DNA from: Bacteriovoracaceae bacterium
GTDB lineage: Bacteria; Bdellovibrionota; Bacteriovoracia; Bacteriovoracales; Bacteriovoracaceae
Assembly: GCA_023146355.1 (NCBI GenBank)
Contig: JAGLCH010000149.1
Coordinates: forward strand, 1 to 9,706
Length of the DNA stretch: 9,706 nt
Direction of reading: 5' to 3'
The position numbers and the translations under genes are program-made. This document shows, piece after piece, positions 1-6,987 of this stretch (the stretch's first letter is position 1; the number at the start of each line of letters is the position of its first letter). Under the pieces are notes generated by a model. That model saw only the letters and a list, made by a program, of their open reading frames with translations. It was not told the origin of the DNA and ran no database searches.

Positions 1-55
1 AGGTGGTCTCGCAGTATGTGTGACAGAGTGTTAATTAATCTTGTGTAGAAAATAA

Positions 56-87
56 TGCGATACCTTTTAAGCTCAAAAGGTATCGCA
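56..87 (-). terminator. Intrinsic terminator-like hairpin after glgP
   Basis: A perfect 13-bp inverted repeat (arms 56-68 and 75-87, loop 69-74) starts 11 bases beyond the glgP stop codon. Read on the minus strand, the stem is followed by ATTATTTTC, a modest U-rich tail, as expected for a Rho-independent terminator of the three-gene glycogen cluster. On the plus strand it is followed by a T-rich stretch (TTTGTATTTTT), so it may also stop transcription arriving from the left. Positions 1-55 hold nothing else I recognise. Confidence 0.8.
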
Positions 88-98
88 ACTTTGTATTT

Positions 99-2654
99 TT
101 AGTTGGCCCACTTAACCAAACCGGGAATAAACGATTGCGCCAGATTTCTGTGCCCCGGAAGAATACGAACAGTATAACCATAACGTCCTCCCTGAGGACA
201 AGGTATCATGGCAGAGAAAGTAGTGACACTACCATCAGAACTCTCCTTCTTCATTCGCTCACGAATAGGTACTTTAATCTGATCATCATTATCAAGTGTG
301 CCGTAATAAACTTCTACAATAAGATTATCGGCCTTAATCTCACCTAATCTAAGGCGAGCTTTTACACAAACATCAGTACCAGAATAAATGATTTCTTGCT
401 CAGGAGCTTCGATTTCAATTATCTCTATTTCTTCCCATTCTTTCTCAGTAGCACAGCGCCACTTTGACAGATCCTTCGCACCTTTATAGTCATCACAGGT
501 GAGAGTCTCATTAAGCTTTTCCGCTTTGACATAGTAGTTTTTAATATAGTCGATGACCATTCTATGAGCGTTGAAACCCTCACCGCACTCGCGAATAGCA
601 TTTTTCATCATCTCGATCCAACCACTTGGAATTCCCATCTCATCACGAGAATAATAGAGAGGAACGACATCGTCCTCAAGAACTCGATAAAGAAGACTTG
701 CCTCCATTGAATCTTGATACTCTAAATCGTCATAAGACTCTGCATGGCCAATAGGCCAACCATTTTTTCCATTATAAGCTTCGTCCCACCAACCATCTAA
801 GATTGAAACATTAAGTGCACCATTCATTGCGGCCTTCATTCCCGAAGTTCCCGAGGCCTCCATGGGTCGACGCGGGTTGTTTAACCAGACATCTACACCC
901 TGAACTAGATAACGTGCCATATCGAGGTCGTAGTCTTCGAGAAAAACAACTGAGCGGTAAAGCTCCGGAAGTTTTGCAAGATCGGCAATACGCTTAATAA
1001 TTTCTTTTCCAAGCTGATCGGCCGGATGCGCCTTTCCTGCAAAAATAATTTGAACTGGACGGTCAGCATTATTTATCAAATGCATAATTCTATCTACATC
1101 TTCAAAAAACATTGCACCACGTTTATATGGGGCAAAACGCCTTGCGAATCCAATGGTTAATGCATTTGGATTTAGTACATCCTTTACTTTTGAAAGCTCA
1201 CTAGCAGAGGCACCACGCTTTTTGTACTGTAATTTTAGACGTTCTCTTACGTATTGAATTAGCGCTTTTTTTCTATCAACATGCCCATGCCATAATTCGT
1301 GATCTGGAACTTCATCCACAACCTTCCACATATTAAAATCGGCAATTTCACGAACATGGGAAGTTTGTGAATAACGAGCAAATAGTTTTTCAAAGCTACT
1401 GCTAAGCCATGTACTAGAGTGAACACCATTTGTTACATGACCAATGGGTATTTCATCATATGGAATATCAGGGAAAATATTTTGCCACATTCCGCGTGAA
1501 ACATGACCGTGAAGTTTTGCGACTCCATTACACATACTTGAAAATTTTAGAGCAAGTACAGTAAGGCAGAAATCTTCCTCGTGATTATGCGGTTCCTCTC
1601 TTCCAAGAGATAAGAAATCTTCCCAACGAAGGCCCAAACGTTTTTGAACAAAATTACCAAGATAGTGCTTGATCGCATCACAGTGAAAACGTTCGTTGCC
1701 CGCCGGAACTGGAGTATGGGTTGTAAAAATATTTGTTCCCCAAATAACTTCTTTAGCCTCTTCAAAGCTGAGCATCTTATTTTCCATAAGGTGACGAAGA
1801 CGTTCTAAAATAAGAAGTGCGGAGTGCCCTTCATTGATATGATAAGCATCTGGTTCAATCCCTAGAGATTTTAATGCCTGAACCCCACCAATTCCAAGTA
1901 AAATTTCTTGGCGCAATCTCATGTCACGATCGGCCTCATAAAGGCGCTTTGTAATATCACGATGCCTTGGATGGTTGCAATGAAGGTTAGTGTCAAGAAG
2001 GTAGAGATTCACCCTTCCCACTTGTACTTTCCAAATTTGATAAAAAACTTCATCCCCCCCAATATCCATTGAAAGTATAATAGGACGTCCCTTTTCATCT
2101 TTCTCTAGAACAACAGGCATACTGAAAAAGTCATTTTCAGGATATGATTCCTGTTGAATGCCTTCTGCATTTAACCCCTGTCTAAAATATCCTTGTCTAT
2201 AAAGAAATCCCACAGCAACGAGGGGAACCCCAAGGTCACTAGCAGACTTAAGGTGATCTCCAGCGAGAACACCTAGCCCTCCAGAGTAAATTGGAAGTGA
2301 TTCATGAATTCCAAACTCACAACAAAAATAGGCAACCGTAGATTTTTCACGAGGTCCATATTGCTCTTCAAACCAGGGTTTACTACTCATATAGGTTGTA
2401 AACTGAGAATGTACAGCTTGAAGTTCTGCGATAAAACTATCGTCCTCTGCCAATTCCTCTAGTCTCTCTTGGGGAACATCACACAAAACACGAAGGGGAT
2501 TTTTATGTGCGCTAATCCAAAGCTCAGGATTGATTTTTTTAAAAAGTTGTCTTGCCTCCCAGTTCCATGAAAACCACATATTATTGGCAAGTTCAAGAAG
2601 TGGTGCCAATCGAGGCGGAGTTGTGGGGAGAGCAGTAAAGGTGTGTAGTTTCAT
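99..2654 (-). CDS. glgP: Alpha-glucan (glycogen/maltodextrin) phosphorylase, GT35
   Basis: This 851-residue cytoplasmic enzyme should phosphorolyse terminal alpha-1,4-glucosyl units of glycogen or maltodextrin to glucose-1-phosphate, using pyridoxal phosphate. The N-terminus (about 1-100, with NMWFSWNWEA at 25-34) is the DUF3417-type domain of the TIGR02094 alpha-glucan phosphorylase subfamily rather than the E. coli GlgP/MalP type. Seen motifs: YSGGLGVLAGDH (123-134), HINEGHSAL (272-280), THTPVPAGNERF (312-323), GFARRFAPYKR (502-512, phosphate/PLP-phosphate contacts) and EASGTSGMKAAMNGALN (599-615), in which Lys607 is the predicted PLP Schiff-base lysine. A beta-rich tail (about 750-851) is typical of this subfamily. 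The length is full and no lesion is visible. The ATG has AAGGA at 2662-2666, 7 bases upstream. It is the last gene of the glycogen cluster, 66 bp after the GH57 gene, and is followed by a strong hairpin. Substrate chain length cannot be read from the sequence. Confidence 0.96.
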   Translation of the reverse strand: MKLHTFTALPTTPPRLAPLLELANNMWFSWNWEARQLFKKINPELWISAHKNPLRVLCDVPQERLEELAEDDSFIAELQAVHSQFTTYMSSKPWFEEQYGPREKSTVAYFCCEFGIHESLPIYSGGLGVLAGDHLKSASDLGVPLVAVGFLYRQGYFRQGLNAEGIQQESYPENDFFSMPVVLEKDEKGRPIILSMDIGGDEVFYQIWKVQVGRVNLYLLDTNLHCNHPRHRDITKRLYEADRDMRLRQEILLGIGGVQALKSLGIEPDAYHINEGHSALLILERLRHLMENKMLSFEEAKEVIWGTNIFTTHTPVPAGNERFHCDAIKHYLGNFVQKRLGLRWEDFLSLGREEPHNHEEDFCLTVLALKFSSMCNGVAKLHGHVSRGMWQNIFPDIPYDEIPIGHVTNGVHSSTWLSSSFEKLFARYSQTSHVREIADFNMWKVVDEVPDHELWHGHVDRKKALIQYVRERLKLQYKKRGASASELSKVKDVLNPNALTIGFARRFAPYKRGAMFFEDVDRIMHLINNADRPVQIIFAGKAHPADQLGKEIIKRIADLAKLPELYRSVVFLEDYDLDMARYLVQGVDVWLNNPRRPMEASGTSGMKAAMNGALNVSILDGWWDEAYNGKNGWPIGHAESYDDLEYQDSMEASLLYRVLEDDVVPLYYSRDEMGIPSGWIEMMKNAIRECGEGFNAHRMVIDYIKNYYVKAEKLNETLTCDDYKGAKDLSKWRCATEKEWEEIEIIEIEAPEQEIIYSGTDVCVKARLRLGEIKADNLIVEVYYGTLDNDDQIKVPIRERMKKESSDGSVTTFSAMIPCPQGGRYGYTVRILPGHRNLAQSFIPGLVKWAN

Positions 2655-2720
2655 TCAATCATCCTTGATCTTATATAACTTTATTTAAAACTAAATTCTA
2701 ACTGATGCCTTTAAAATATC

Positions 2721-3923
2721 CTAGCAGTGAATTCCCCTGCTATTAAGGGTCAATCTCAAATCGTTGACAACATTTGAATACACTACAAATGCCTCATGAG
2801 GTGTCGCATATGGGCTGAAGTAATTATGTACTGCACCATCCTCCATACCTTTGGTGGAGGCGTAGTAGAAATGATCAGAACACAGAAGCTTTCTCCATGT
2901 ATGGATAAGGTCTATATCCTCTGACTGCTTGATAGGTTTTTCTAGATCGTATGCCAAATCCATTGCAGAGTTTTGTAGATCATTTCCCATCCATGCAGAT
3001 AGGTCTCTGGCCTCATCTGCCCATGAAGTAAACTGAGGAACATCAATTGGCCCTACAGAGGAATAAGTATCCACGACCTCACTCGGTGTAAGAAAATCAA
3101 ATCCTTGTCGACTAAGAATTTGCTCGGGTAATTCAGACAAAAAACCAAAAATCCCAGAGTCCTTACCGTGGTGCTCTCCAAATGTTTCATAATCCATAAA
3201 CAGGTTTACAACCTCACCTGCACTATTAAGATTATGAATCCACTTGGCATACTTTTTTGCCGTAAGTGGATATTCCGCCCAATTTTTATCAGTAAAACGA
3301 AATGCGATATCATCTGAAAGTTTATAATTTTTAAGTAAAAGTTTTAAGTTCTTAGTTCCGGAAGCACCATAAACAAAGTTTGAACTTCGCCATTTCAGGA
3401 TTCTATCGGCACCTTCCGCAAGTATAGTTTTAAATCCCATCTCTTCAATAGCAGAGGCAAGATCATTATTATATACGAGTTCAGTATTTCGAAATGTTGT
3501 AGGAGTTACACCAAAGACTTCTTTAATTTTTTCAGTATGCATATTTACCTGGGAGGTAAATTCTTCTTTTGATTTAACGAATGCAAGAGAGTGGTAATAA
3601 GTCTCAGCAAGAAGTTCTACGCAGCCTGTTTTAACGAGAGCGCGATATGACTCAATAACTTCTGGGGCATATTTTTCAAATTGCTCAAGCGCCATTCCAC
3701 TAATACTAAATGATATTTTGAATTTACCACGGTGCTTTTTTATTAATTGAAGTAGAAGTTCATTGGTAGGAAGATAACTATTTCTAGCAATCTTTTGCAT
3801 GATCTCACGGTTACCTTCAATGTCTTCATAATTATGATCGGTTCCAATATTAAAAAAGGAATAATCTCGTCTTAGACGAAATGGTTGGTGAACCTGAAAA
3901 TAGAAACAAACTGATGTTCTCAT
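2721..3923 (-). CDS. GH57 family alpha-amylase-like glycoside hydrolase
   Basis: This 400-residue protein has the GH57 catalytic (beta/alpha)7-barrel signature. Numbered from the chosen ATG, the conserved regions appear in order: HQP (12-14); LLAETYYH with Glu107; FRNTELVYNN with Glu148, the predicted nucleophile; FMDYETFGEHH with Asp244, the predicted acid/base; and GFDFLTPSEV near 275-284. Both catalytic carboxylates are present, so it is not one of the inactive amylase-like homologues. It has no signal peptide, so it should act in the cytoplasm on stored alpha-glucan as an alpha-amylase or 4-alpha-glucanotransferase. It is shorter than typical GH57 branching enzymes, which makes that role less likely but not excluded. 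Start choice: an in-frame GTG lies at 3929, but AGGAG at 3929-3933 overlaps it and sits 5 bases before the ATG at 3923, so the ATG is preferred. It lies between the glycosyltransferase and phosphorylase genes on the same strand. Confidence 0.92.
   Translation of the reverse strand: MRTSVCFYFQVHQPFRLRRDYSFFNIGTDHNYEDIEGNREIMQKIARNSYLPTNELLLQLIKKHRGKFKISFSISGMALEQFEKYAPEVIESYRALVKTGCVELLAETYYHSLAFVKSKEEFTSQVNMHTEKIKEVFGVTPTTFRNTELVYNNDLASAIEEMGFKTILAEGADRILKWRSSNFVYGASGTKNLKLLLKNYKLSDDIAFRFTDKNWAEYPLTAKKYAKWIHNLNSAGEVVNLFMDYETFGEHHGKDSGIFGFLSELPEQILSRQGFDFLTPSEVVDTYSSVGPIDVPQFTSWADEARDLSAWMGNDLQNSAMDLAYDLEKPIKQSEDIDLIHTWRKLLCSDHFYYASTKGMEDGAVHNYFSPYATPHEAFVVYSNVVNDLRLTLNSRGIHC
2722..2742 (-). 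other. Hairpin at the 3' end of the GH57 gene
   Basis: An inverted repeat TAGCAG / CTGCTA (arms 2722-2727 and 2737-2742, 9-nt loop) spans the last codons and the stop of the GH57 gene. On the minus strand it is followed by GGATATTTTAAAGG, only a short T run. It could be a weak attenuator or an mRNA 3'-end stabiliser between the GH57 gene and glgP. A 6-bp stem can arise by chance. Confidence 0.25.
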
Positions 3924-3997
3924 ACTCACTCCTAAGCGTGGTGTGAAATAATAATAAAAACCAGTCTCTCAAAGTATCATTCTAAAATGCGTACAAG

Positions 3998-4023
3998 ATA
4001 TATGTGTGTGTGTGTGTATGTAT
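3998..4023. repeat. Alternating Pu/Py tract with TG dinucleotide microsatellite
   Basis: Twenty-six consecutive bases alternate purine and pyrimidine: ATATAT, then GT repeated seven times (4004-4017), then ATGTAT. The tract lies 75-100 bases upstream of the preferred GH57 start, in the 162-168 bp gap after the glycosyltransferase gene. Simple dinucleotide tracts of this kind can slip during replication, and TG/CA runs can adopt Z-DNA under negative supercoiling. The rest of this gap (about 3930-4091) shows no ORF or convincing promoter hexamers. Confidence 0.85.
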
Positions 4024-4091
4024 CTTTGTATGCTAGTTCTTTATTAAATGGACCTTATCACTAGAAGTGAAACCAACTCCAGATATTTAGT

Positions 4092-5405
4092 TTACCCCTG
4101 AAATTGTTTCAGGGTGTTGTTATAGATGCCCAATACTTCATCTGCCGCTTTGTCCCAGCTGATACCATCTAACTCTTTAAAACTCCTAAGAGCTAAGTCC
4201 TTAGTATATTCGGGGTCCTCTAACAGGTCCACGATTTCTGCTGCCAACTTATCAACATCCCAGAAATCAACCTTACGTACATTTTCAAGAACCTCTGCAA
4301 CTCCGGACTGCTTTGAAATAATCAAAGGGATCTTGTGCTTTAATGCTTCAAGTGGAACGATGCCAAAGGGCTCAGAAACGGAAGGCATGATAAATATATC
4401 GCTAATTGCAAATAGATTCTCTCTTTGAGCAGGCCCTAAAAAACCTGTAAAATGAAAGCGATCAGCTATTCGATACTTTGCCATAAGCTCAATCATTTCA
4501 GGAGTCATATCTCCGCTACCGGCCATAATAAAGCGAACATTCTTCATTTTCTTCATTACAATATTAGCAGCGTGAATAAAGTATTCGGGACCTTTTTGAG
4601 TCGTAATACGACCAAGAAAAAGAACCAGTCGATCCTTATCAAAAGAGGATTGAGCTACGATTTGATTAATCGCATCCATGTCATCTTTTTCAACTCCGTT
4701 ATAAACGACTTTTATCTTGCGTGGATCTTGATTATACTTCTCAATTACAATATCCCGGGTACGCTTACTAACAGTGATAATTTGATCTGCCATATCCATA
4801 CCGTATTTCTCTATGGCGTAGATTTCAGAGTTACAATTATTACTTGTACGATCAAACTCAGTAGCGTGAACATGTACTACAAGCGGCTTGCCACTAACCT
4901 TCTTGGCCTCGATGCCTGCTTGATAAGTCATCCAGTCATGGGCATGAATAATTTCGAAGTCTTCCTGAAGAGCAATATGCTTACCCACCACGGCGTAGCG
5001 GCTAACCTCAGTCATAAGGTTGCTACCATAATTCCCCGACGCCTCTAATGAATGAAAAGTATCATCCGTTATGAGTCCCTCAGAACGCTTACGATGAAGC
5101 TCCGTAAGATAGCTGACGTACGTTTCATTATCCATATATGGGTGAAGTGCGGAATCAACTTTGTAGGTTTTAAGAATCGTACTTATTTCTTCTTCAACAG
5201 TGGTTTCTGCCATTTTAATGCGCTTAACATTTTTAGGTCCCACAATGCTAACAGGGGCATCAGAGTAATCGCCTGTAGTTTTGGGGAGAACAAAAGTGAT
5301 ATCAACTCCAAGTTGACTCATGGATTTGGTTAGGCCAAAACAGGCCGTACCTAAGCCGCCGCTGATATGGGGAGGAAACTCCCATCCAAACATCAAAACT
5401 TTCAT
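4092..5405 (-). CDS. GT4-type glycogen/starch synthase-like glycosyltransferase
   Basis: This 437-residue GT-B fold glycosyltransferase probably transfers glucose from a nucleotide sugar to an alpha-glucan. The N-terminal Rossmann domain opens with GWEFPPHISGGLGT (7-20), the counterpart of the KxGGL acceptor/donor loop of glycogen synthases. HAHDW lies at 154-158, followed by VVHVHATEFDR. The C-terminal domain has LFLGRITTQKG (262-272, Arg266 and Lys271 contacting the nucleotide diphosphate), GSGDM, and SVSEPFGIVPLE (342-353), giving the retaining-enzyme EX7E pair Glu345/Glu353. No signal peptide or membrane span is seen. It is shorter than classical GT5 GlgA (about 480 residues) and fits the GT4-type enzymes found next to GH57 genes. 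AAGGG at 5414-5418 lies 8 bases before the ATG. It is the first gene of the leftward glycogen cluster. The family and neighbours support glucan synthesis; the donor (ADP- or UDP-glucose) and product (polymer or maltose-1-phosphate) are unknown. Confidence 0.9.
   Translation of the reverse strand: MKVLMFGWEFPPHISGGLGTACFGLTKSMSQLGVDITFVLPKTTGDYSDAPVSIVGPKNVKRIKMAETTVEEEISTILKTYKVDSALHPYMDNETYVSYLTELHRKRSEGLITDDTFHSLEASGNYGSNLMTEVSRYAVVGKHIALQEDFEIIHAHDWMTYQAGIEAKKVSGKPLVVHVHATEFDRTSNNCNSEIYAIEKYGMDMADQIITVSKRTRDIVIEKYNQDPRKIKVVYNGVEKDDMDAINQIVAQSSFDKDRLVLFLGRITTQKGPEYFIHAANIVMKKMKNVRFIMAGSGDMTPEMIELMAKYRIADRFHFTGFLGPAQRENLFAISDIFIMPSVSEPFGIVPLEALKHKIPLIISKQSGVAEVLENVRKVDFWDVDKLAAEIVDLLEDPEYTKDLALRSFKELDGISWDKAADEVLGIYNNTLKQFQG
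4096..4114 (-). other. Hairpin at the 3' end of the glycosyltransferase gene
   Basis: A perfect 8-bp stem (CCCTGAAA 4096-4103 / TTTCAGGG 4107-4114, 3-nt loop) occupies the last codons of the glycosyltransferase gene, ending 2 bases before its stop. On the minus strand the following sequence (GTAAACTAAATATC) has no U tract, so it does not look like a complete intrinsic terminator. It may be an mRNA 3'-end barrier or attenuator before the GH57 gene. Confidence 0.35.
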
Positions 5406-5446
5406 GAAACAAACCCTTCCTAAGTGTCCCGCAACAAAGATAAGAT

Positions 5447-5475
5447 ATGATAGGCCGTCAATGATATGAACACAA
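5447..5475 (-). promoter_or_regulatory. Candidate promoter for the glycogen cluster
   Basis: On the minus strand TTGTGT (5475-5470) and TATCAT (5452-5447) are separated by 17 bases, resembling sigma-70 -35 and -10 boxes. The predicted start would give a leader of roughly 35 bases before the glycosyltransferase ATG. The -35 match is only partial. Confidence 0.35.
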
Positions 5476-5486
5476 AGAAAAATTAG

Positions 5487-5541
5487 TTTCTTAAGAGAAA
5501 ATTAAGGTAGCGTAAGCAAGAGAATACTTGATCAAACTACC
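5487..5541. promoter_or_regulatory. Dyad symmetries in the divergent region between glycosyltransferase and kinase genes
   Basis: The 219-bp divergent spacer (5406-5624) has no ORF but holds several small symmetrical elements: TTTCT/AGAAA (5487-5491 and 5496-5500), GGTAG/CTACC (5506-5510 and 5537-5541), and between the latter a perfect palindrome TTGATCAA (5528-5535). A tandem GTAACCGTAACC follows at 5545-5556. These could be operator sites or leader structure for either gene. None matches a regulator site I can name. Confidence 0.2.
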
Positions 5542-5624
5542 CTAGTAACCGTAACCTTGGGCCAAAGTGTTTTTATTCCGATAGAGTAAAAGATAAATCA
5601 CCACCGAAATATCAAGAGGGTAAA

Positions 5625-6749
5625 ATGAAAGATGCAAAGATTCTTGCTGTAGATGATGACTTCAGAAACCTAGAAATCATTAAAGAGATTGTAGAAGATC
5701 ACTATAATCTAAATACCGCGATTTCTGGAGAAGAGGCACTCATGATAATTCAAGAAAGCATGCCTGACATAATATTACTTGATATTATGATGTCCGGTAT
5801 CGATGGGTATGAAGTGTGCCAACGAATTAAATCTTTGGAAGGCATTGTCCCCCCAAAGATCATTTTAGTATCAGGAAAAGCACTAGTTGAGGAGAGGCTA
5901 AAGGGTTATGAGCTTGGTGCTGATGATTACCTCACCAAACCTTTTAACGACGATGAGTTACTTGCAAAGATCAATGTATTTCTCAAGTTAATCGCGACGG
6001 AAAAAGAACTGCGAGAACTAACAACAAACCTTGAGGATCAAGTTCAAGTTAGAACAAAGCAACTTATCGAATCTGAAAAAATGGCATTTTTAGGAATGCA
6101 CATGGCCGAAGCGGTTCATAATTTAAAAAACCCTCTTACAATCATAAAGGCCGCAGCACAAAAGCTTAGCAAAGAGCTTCCAGAGAATCGTTATCTTGAA
6201 AAAATAGCTCGAGGTGGAGAAAAGCTTAATGTCATCATTGCTAGTATTCTACAAGCTGAAGAAAGCAGTACTGATATTGCCGAAATCGACCTCAATAAAC
6301 TCCTCCAGGCAGAGATGGATATGCTGAGAGATAAACCTGTTTTTTCAGAGGATACAAAAATAGTCTGGGAACTTGGAGAAGTCAAAACAGTAAGGGGATC
6401 AGAGATTCACTTTTCTCAGATTTTCTCAAATCTCCTCGGAAATGCTATTGATGCTCTACACGATGCAGATAAGAAAGAGCTAAAAATTAAGACACAACCT
6501 ATTACTGGAATGGTAGAGATATCAATTTCAGACTCTGGAACTGGAATTTCAAAAGAAAACATCGAGAAAATCTTTAATCCATTTTTCACAACGAAACCAA
6601 TTGAAGCAGAAGAGGGAGAGCCTACTGGTACAGGACTTGGGCTTCCTTCGTGTAAAAAAATGGTTGAATCATATGGTGGTAAGATTGAAGTAAGCTCACA
6701 GCAAGATGTTGGAACAGAGTTTAAAATAACTCTCCCACCTCACCATTAA
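5625..6749 (+). CDS. Cytoplasmic hybrid protein: receiver domain followed by HisKA histidine kinase
   Basis: This 374-residue signalling protein has its receiver domain first. REC (about 4-122) has Asp10-Asp12 acidic residues, phospho-acceptor Asp53 in IILLDIMM, Ser83 and Lys105 (LTKPF). A coiled-coil linker (about 123-152) leads to a HisKA dimerisation domain with AVHNLKNPL, His165 being the phospho-acceptor. The HATPase domain shows the N box FSNLLGNAIDAL (268-278), DSGTGIS (303-309, G1), the FNPFFTTK F box (317-324) and GTGLGLP (335-341, G2). There is no membrane span, sensor domain or DNA-binding output. It would be controlled through phosphorylation of its own receiver by another kinase and pass phosphate to an unseen regulator. 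The residue after His165 is Asn rather than the usual Glu/Asp. AGAGGG at 5615-5620 lies 4 bases before the ATG. It is divergent from the glycogen cluster and its last 29 bases overlap the convergent GIY-YIG gene. Target pathway unknown. Confidence 0.93.
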   Translation: MKDAKILAVDDDFRNLEIIKEIVEDHYNLNTAISGEEALMIIQESMPDIILLDIMMSGIDGYEVCQRIKSLEGIVPPKIILVSGKALVEERLKGYELGADDYLTKPFNDDELLAKINVFLKLIATEKELRELTTNLEDQVQVRTKQLIESEKMAFLGMHMAEAVHNLKNPLTIIKAAAQKLSKELPENRYLEKIARGGEKLNVIIASILQAEESSTDIAEIDLNKLLQAEMDMLRDKPVFSEDTKIVWELGEVKTVRGSEIHFSQIFSNLLGNAIDALHDADKKELKIKTQPITGMVEISISDSGTGISKENIEKIFNPFFTTKPIEAEEGEPTGTGLGLPSCKKMVESYGGKIEVSSQQDVGTEFKITLPPHH

Positions 6750-6987
6750 TTAATTTAATTTTATTGGCCCTGGTAAGTTTTTTTATCCGGGCCTCACGTT
6801 TAGAAGCAATAGATCGGTTCTCTACTTTCTCACGATATACGATTTGTTTTGGAATAGACGAACGAAAAAACTTCGCTCCTTTTTTCTTGCCACAGTGCTC
6901 CTGAAACCTACGATCAACATCAGTTGTTATTCCAGTATAGAGTTTCCCATCCTCCGTTTCAATAATATAGAGAAACCAATCACTCAT
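6721..6987 (-). CDS. GIY-YIG nuclease-superfamily protein (UPF0213/YhbQ-like)
   Basis: This 88-residue protein is a single GIY-YIG domain, the usual size for the UPF0213/YhbQ group. Visible landmarks are FLYII (5-9, GIY position), YTG (17-19, YIG position), the predicted catalytic Arg26 in DVDRRFQEH, His31, and SKREARIKKL with Glu65 as the predicted metal ligand. All catalytic positions are retained, so DNA-cleaving activity is possible; related proteins are loosely linked to DNA repair. No DNA-binding module is attached. Its ATG lies inside the end of the adenine deaminase gene (8-nt overlap, ATGAGTGA), with AGGG at 6995-6998 seven bases upstream, so the two are probably co-transcribed and translationally coupled. 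Its 3' end overlaps the convergent kinase gene by 29 bases. Confidence 0.9.
   Translation of the reverse strand: MSDWFLYIIETEDGKLYTGITTDVDRRFQEHCGKKKGAKFFRSSIPKQIVYREKVENRSIASKREARIKKLTRANKIKLINGEVGELF

Noticed and set aside
135..997. Short plus-strand frames opposite glgP
   Set aside because: Translations are low-information and lie opposite conserved phosphorylase motifs including the PLP-lysine region.
3927..3929. GTG as the start of the GH57 gene
   Set aside because: The GTG overlaps the AGGAG ribosome-binding site that is ideally spaced for the ATG at 3921-3923.
4126..5333. Three plus-strand open frames (100, 198 and 93 codons) antisense to the glycosyltransferase gene
   Set aside because: They lie wholly opposite a strongly supported GT4 gene, their translations show no recognisable domain, and the third runs past conserved GT4 codons. 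They are shadows of the real frame.
5849..5854. C6 run in the kinase gene as a phase-variation tract
   Set aside because: Six bases is short, encodes an ordinary Val-Pro-Pro stretch, and has no further support.
6191..6385. Minus-strand 64-codon frame inside the kinase gene
   Set aside because: Ser-rich antisense translation opposite the HisKA/HATPase region, with no domain.
6766..6793. GGCCC/GGGCC hairpin as a terminator for the kinase gene
   Set aside because: The stem is bulged, lies inside the GIY-YIG coding region, and its T run is in the loop rather than after the stem, so it does not fit an intrinsic terminator on either strand.
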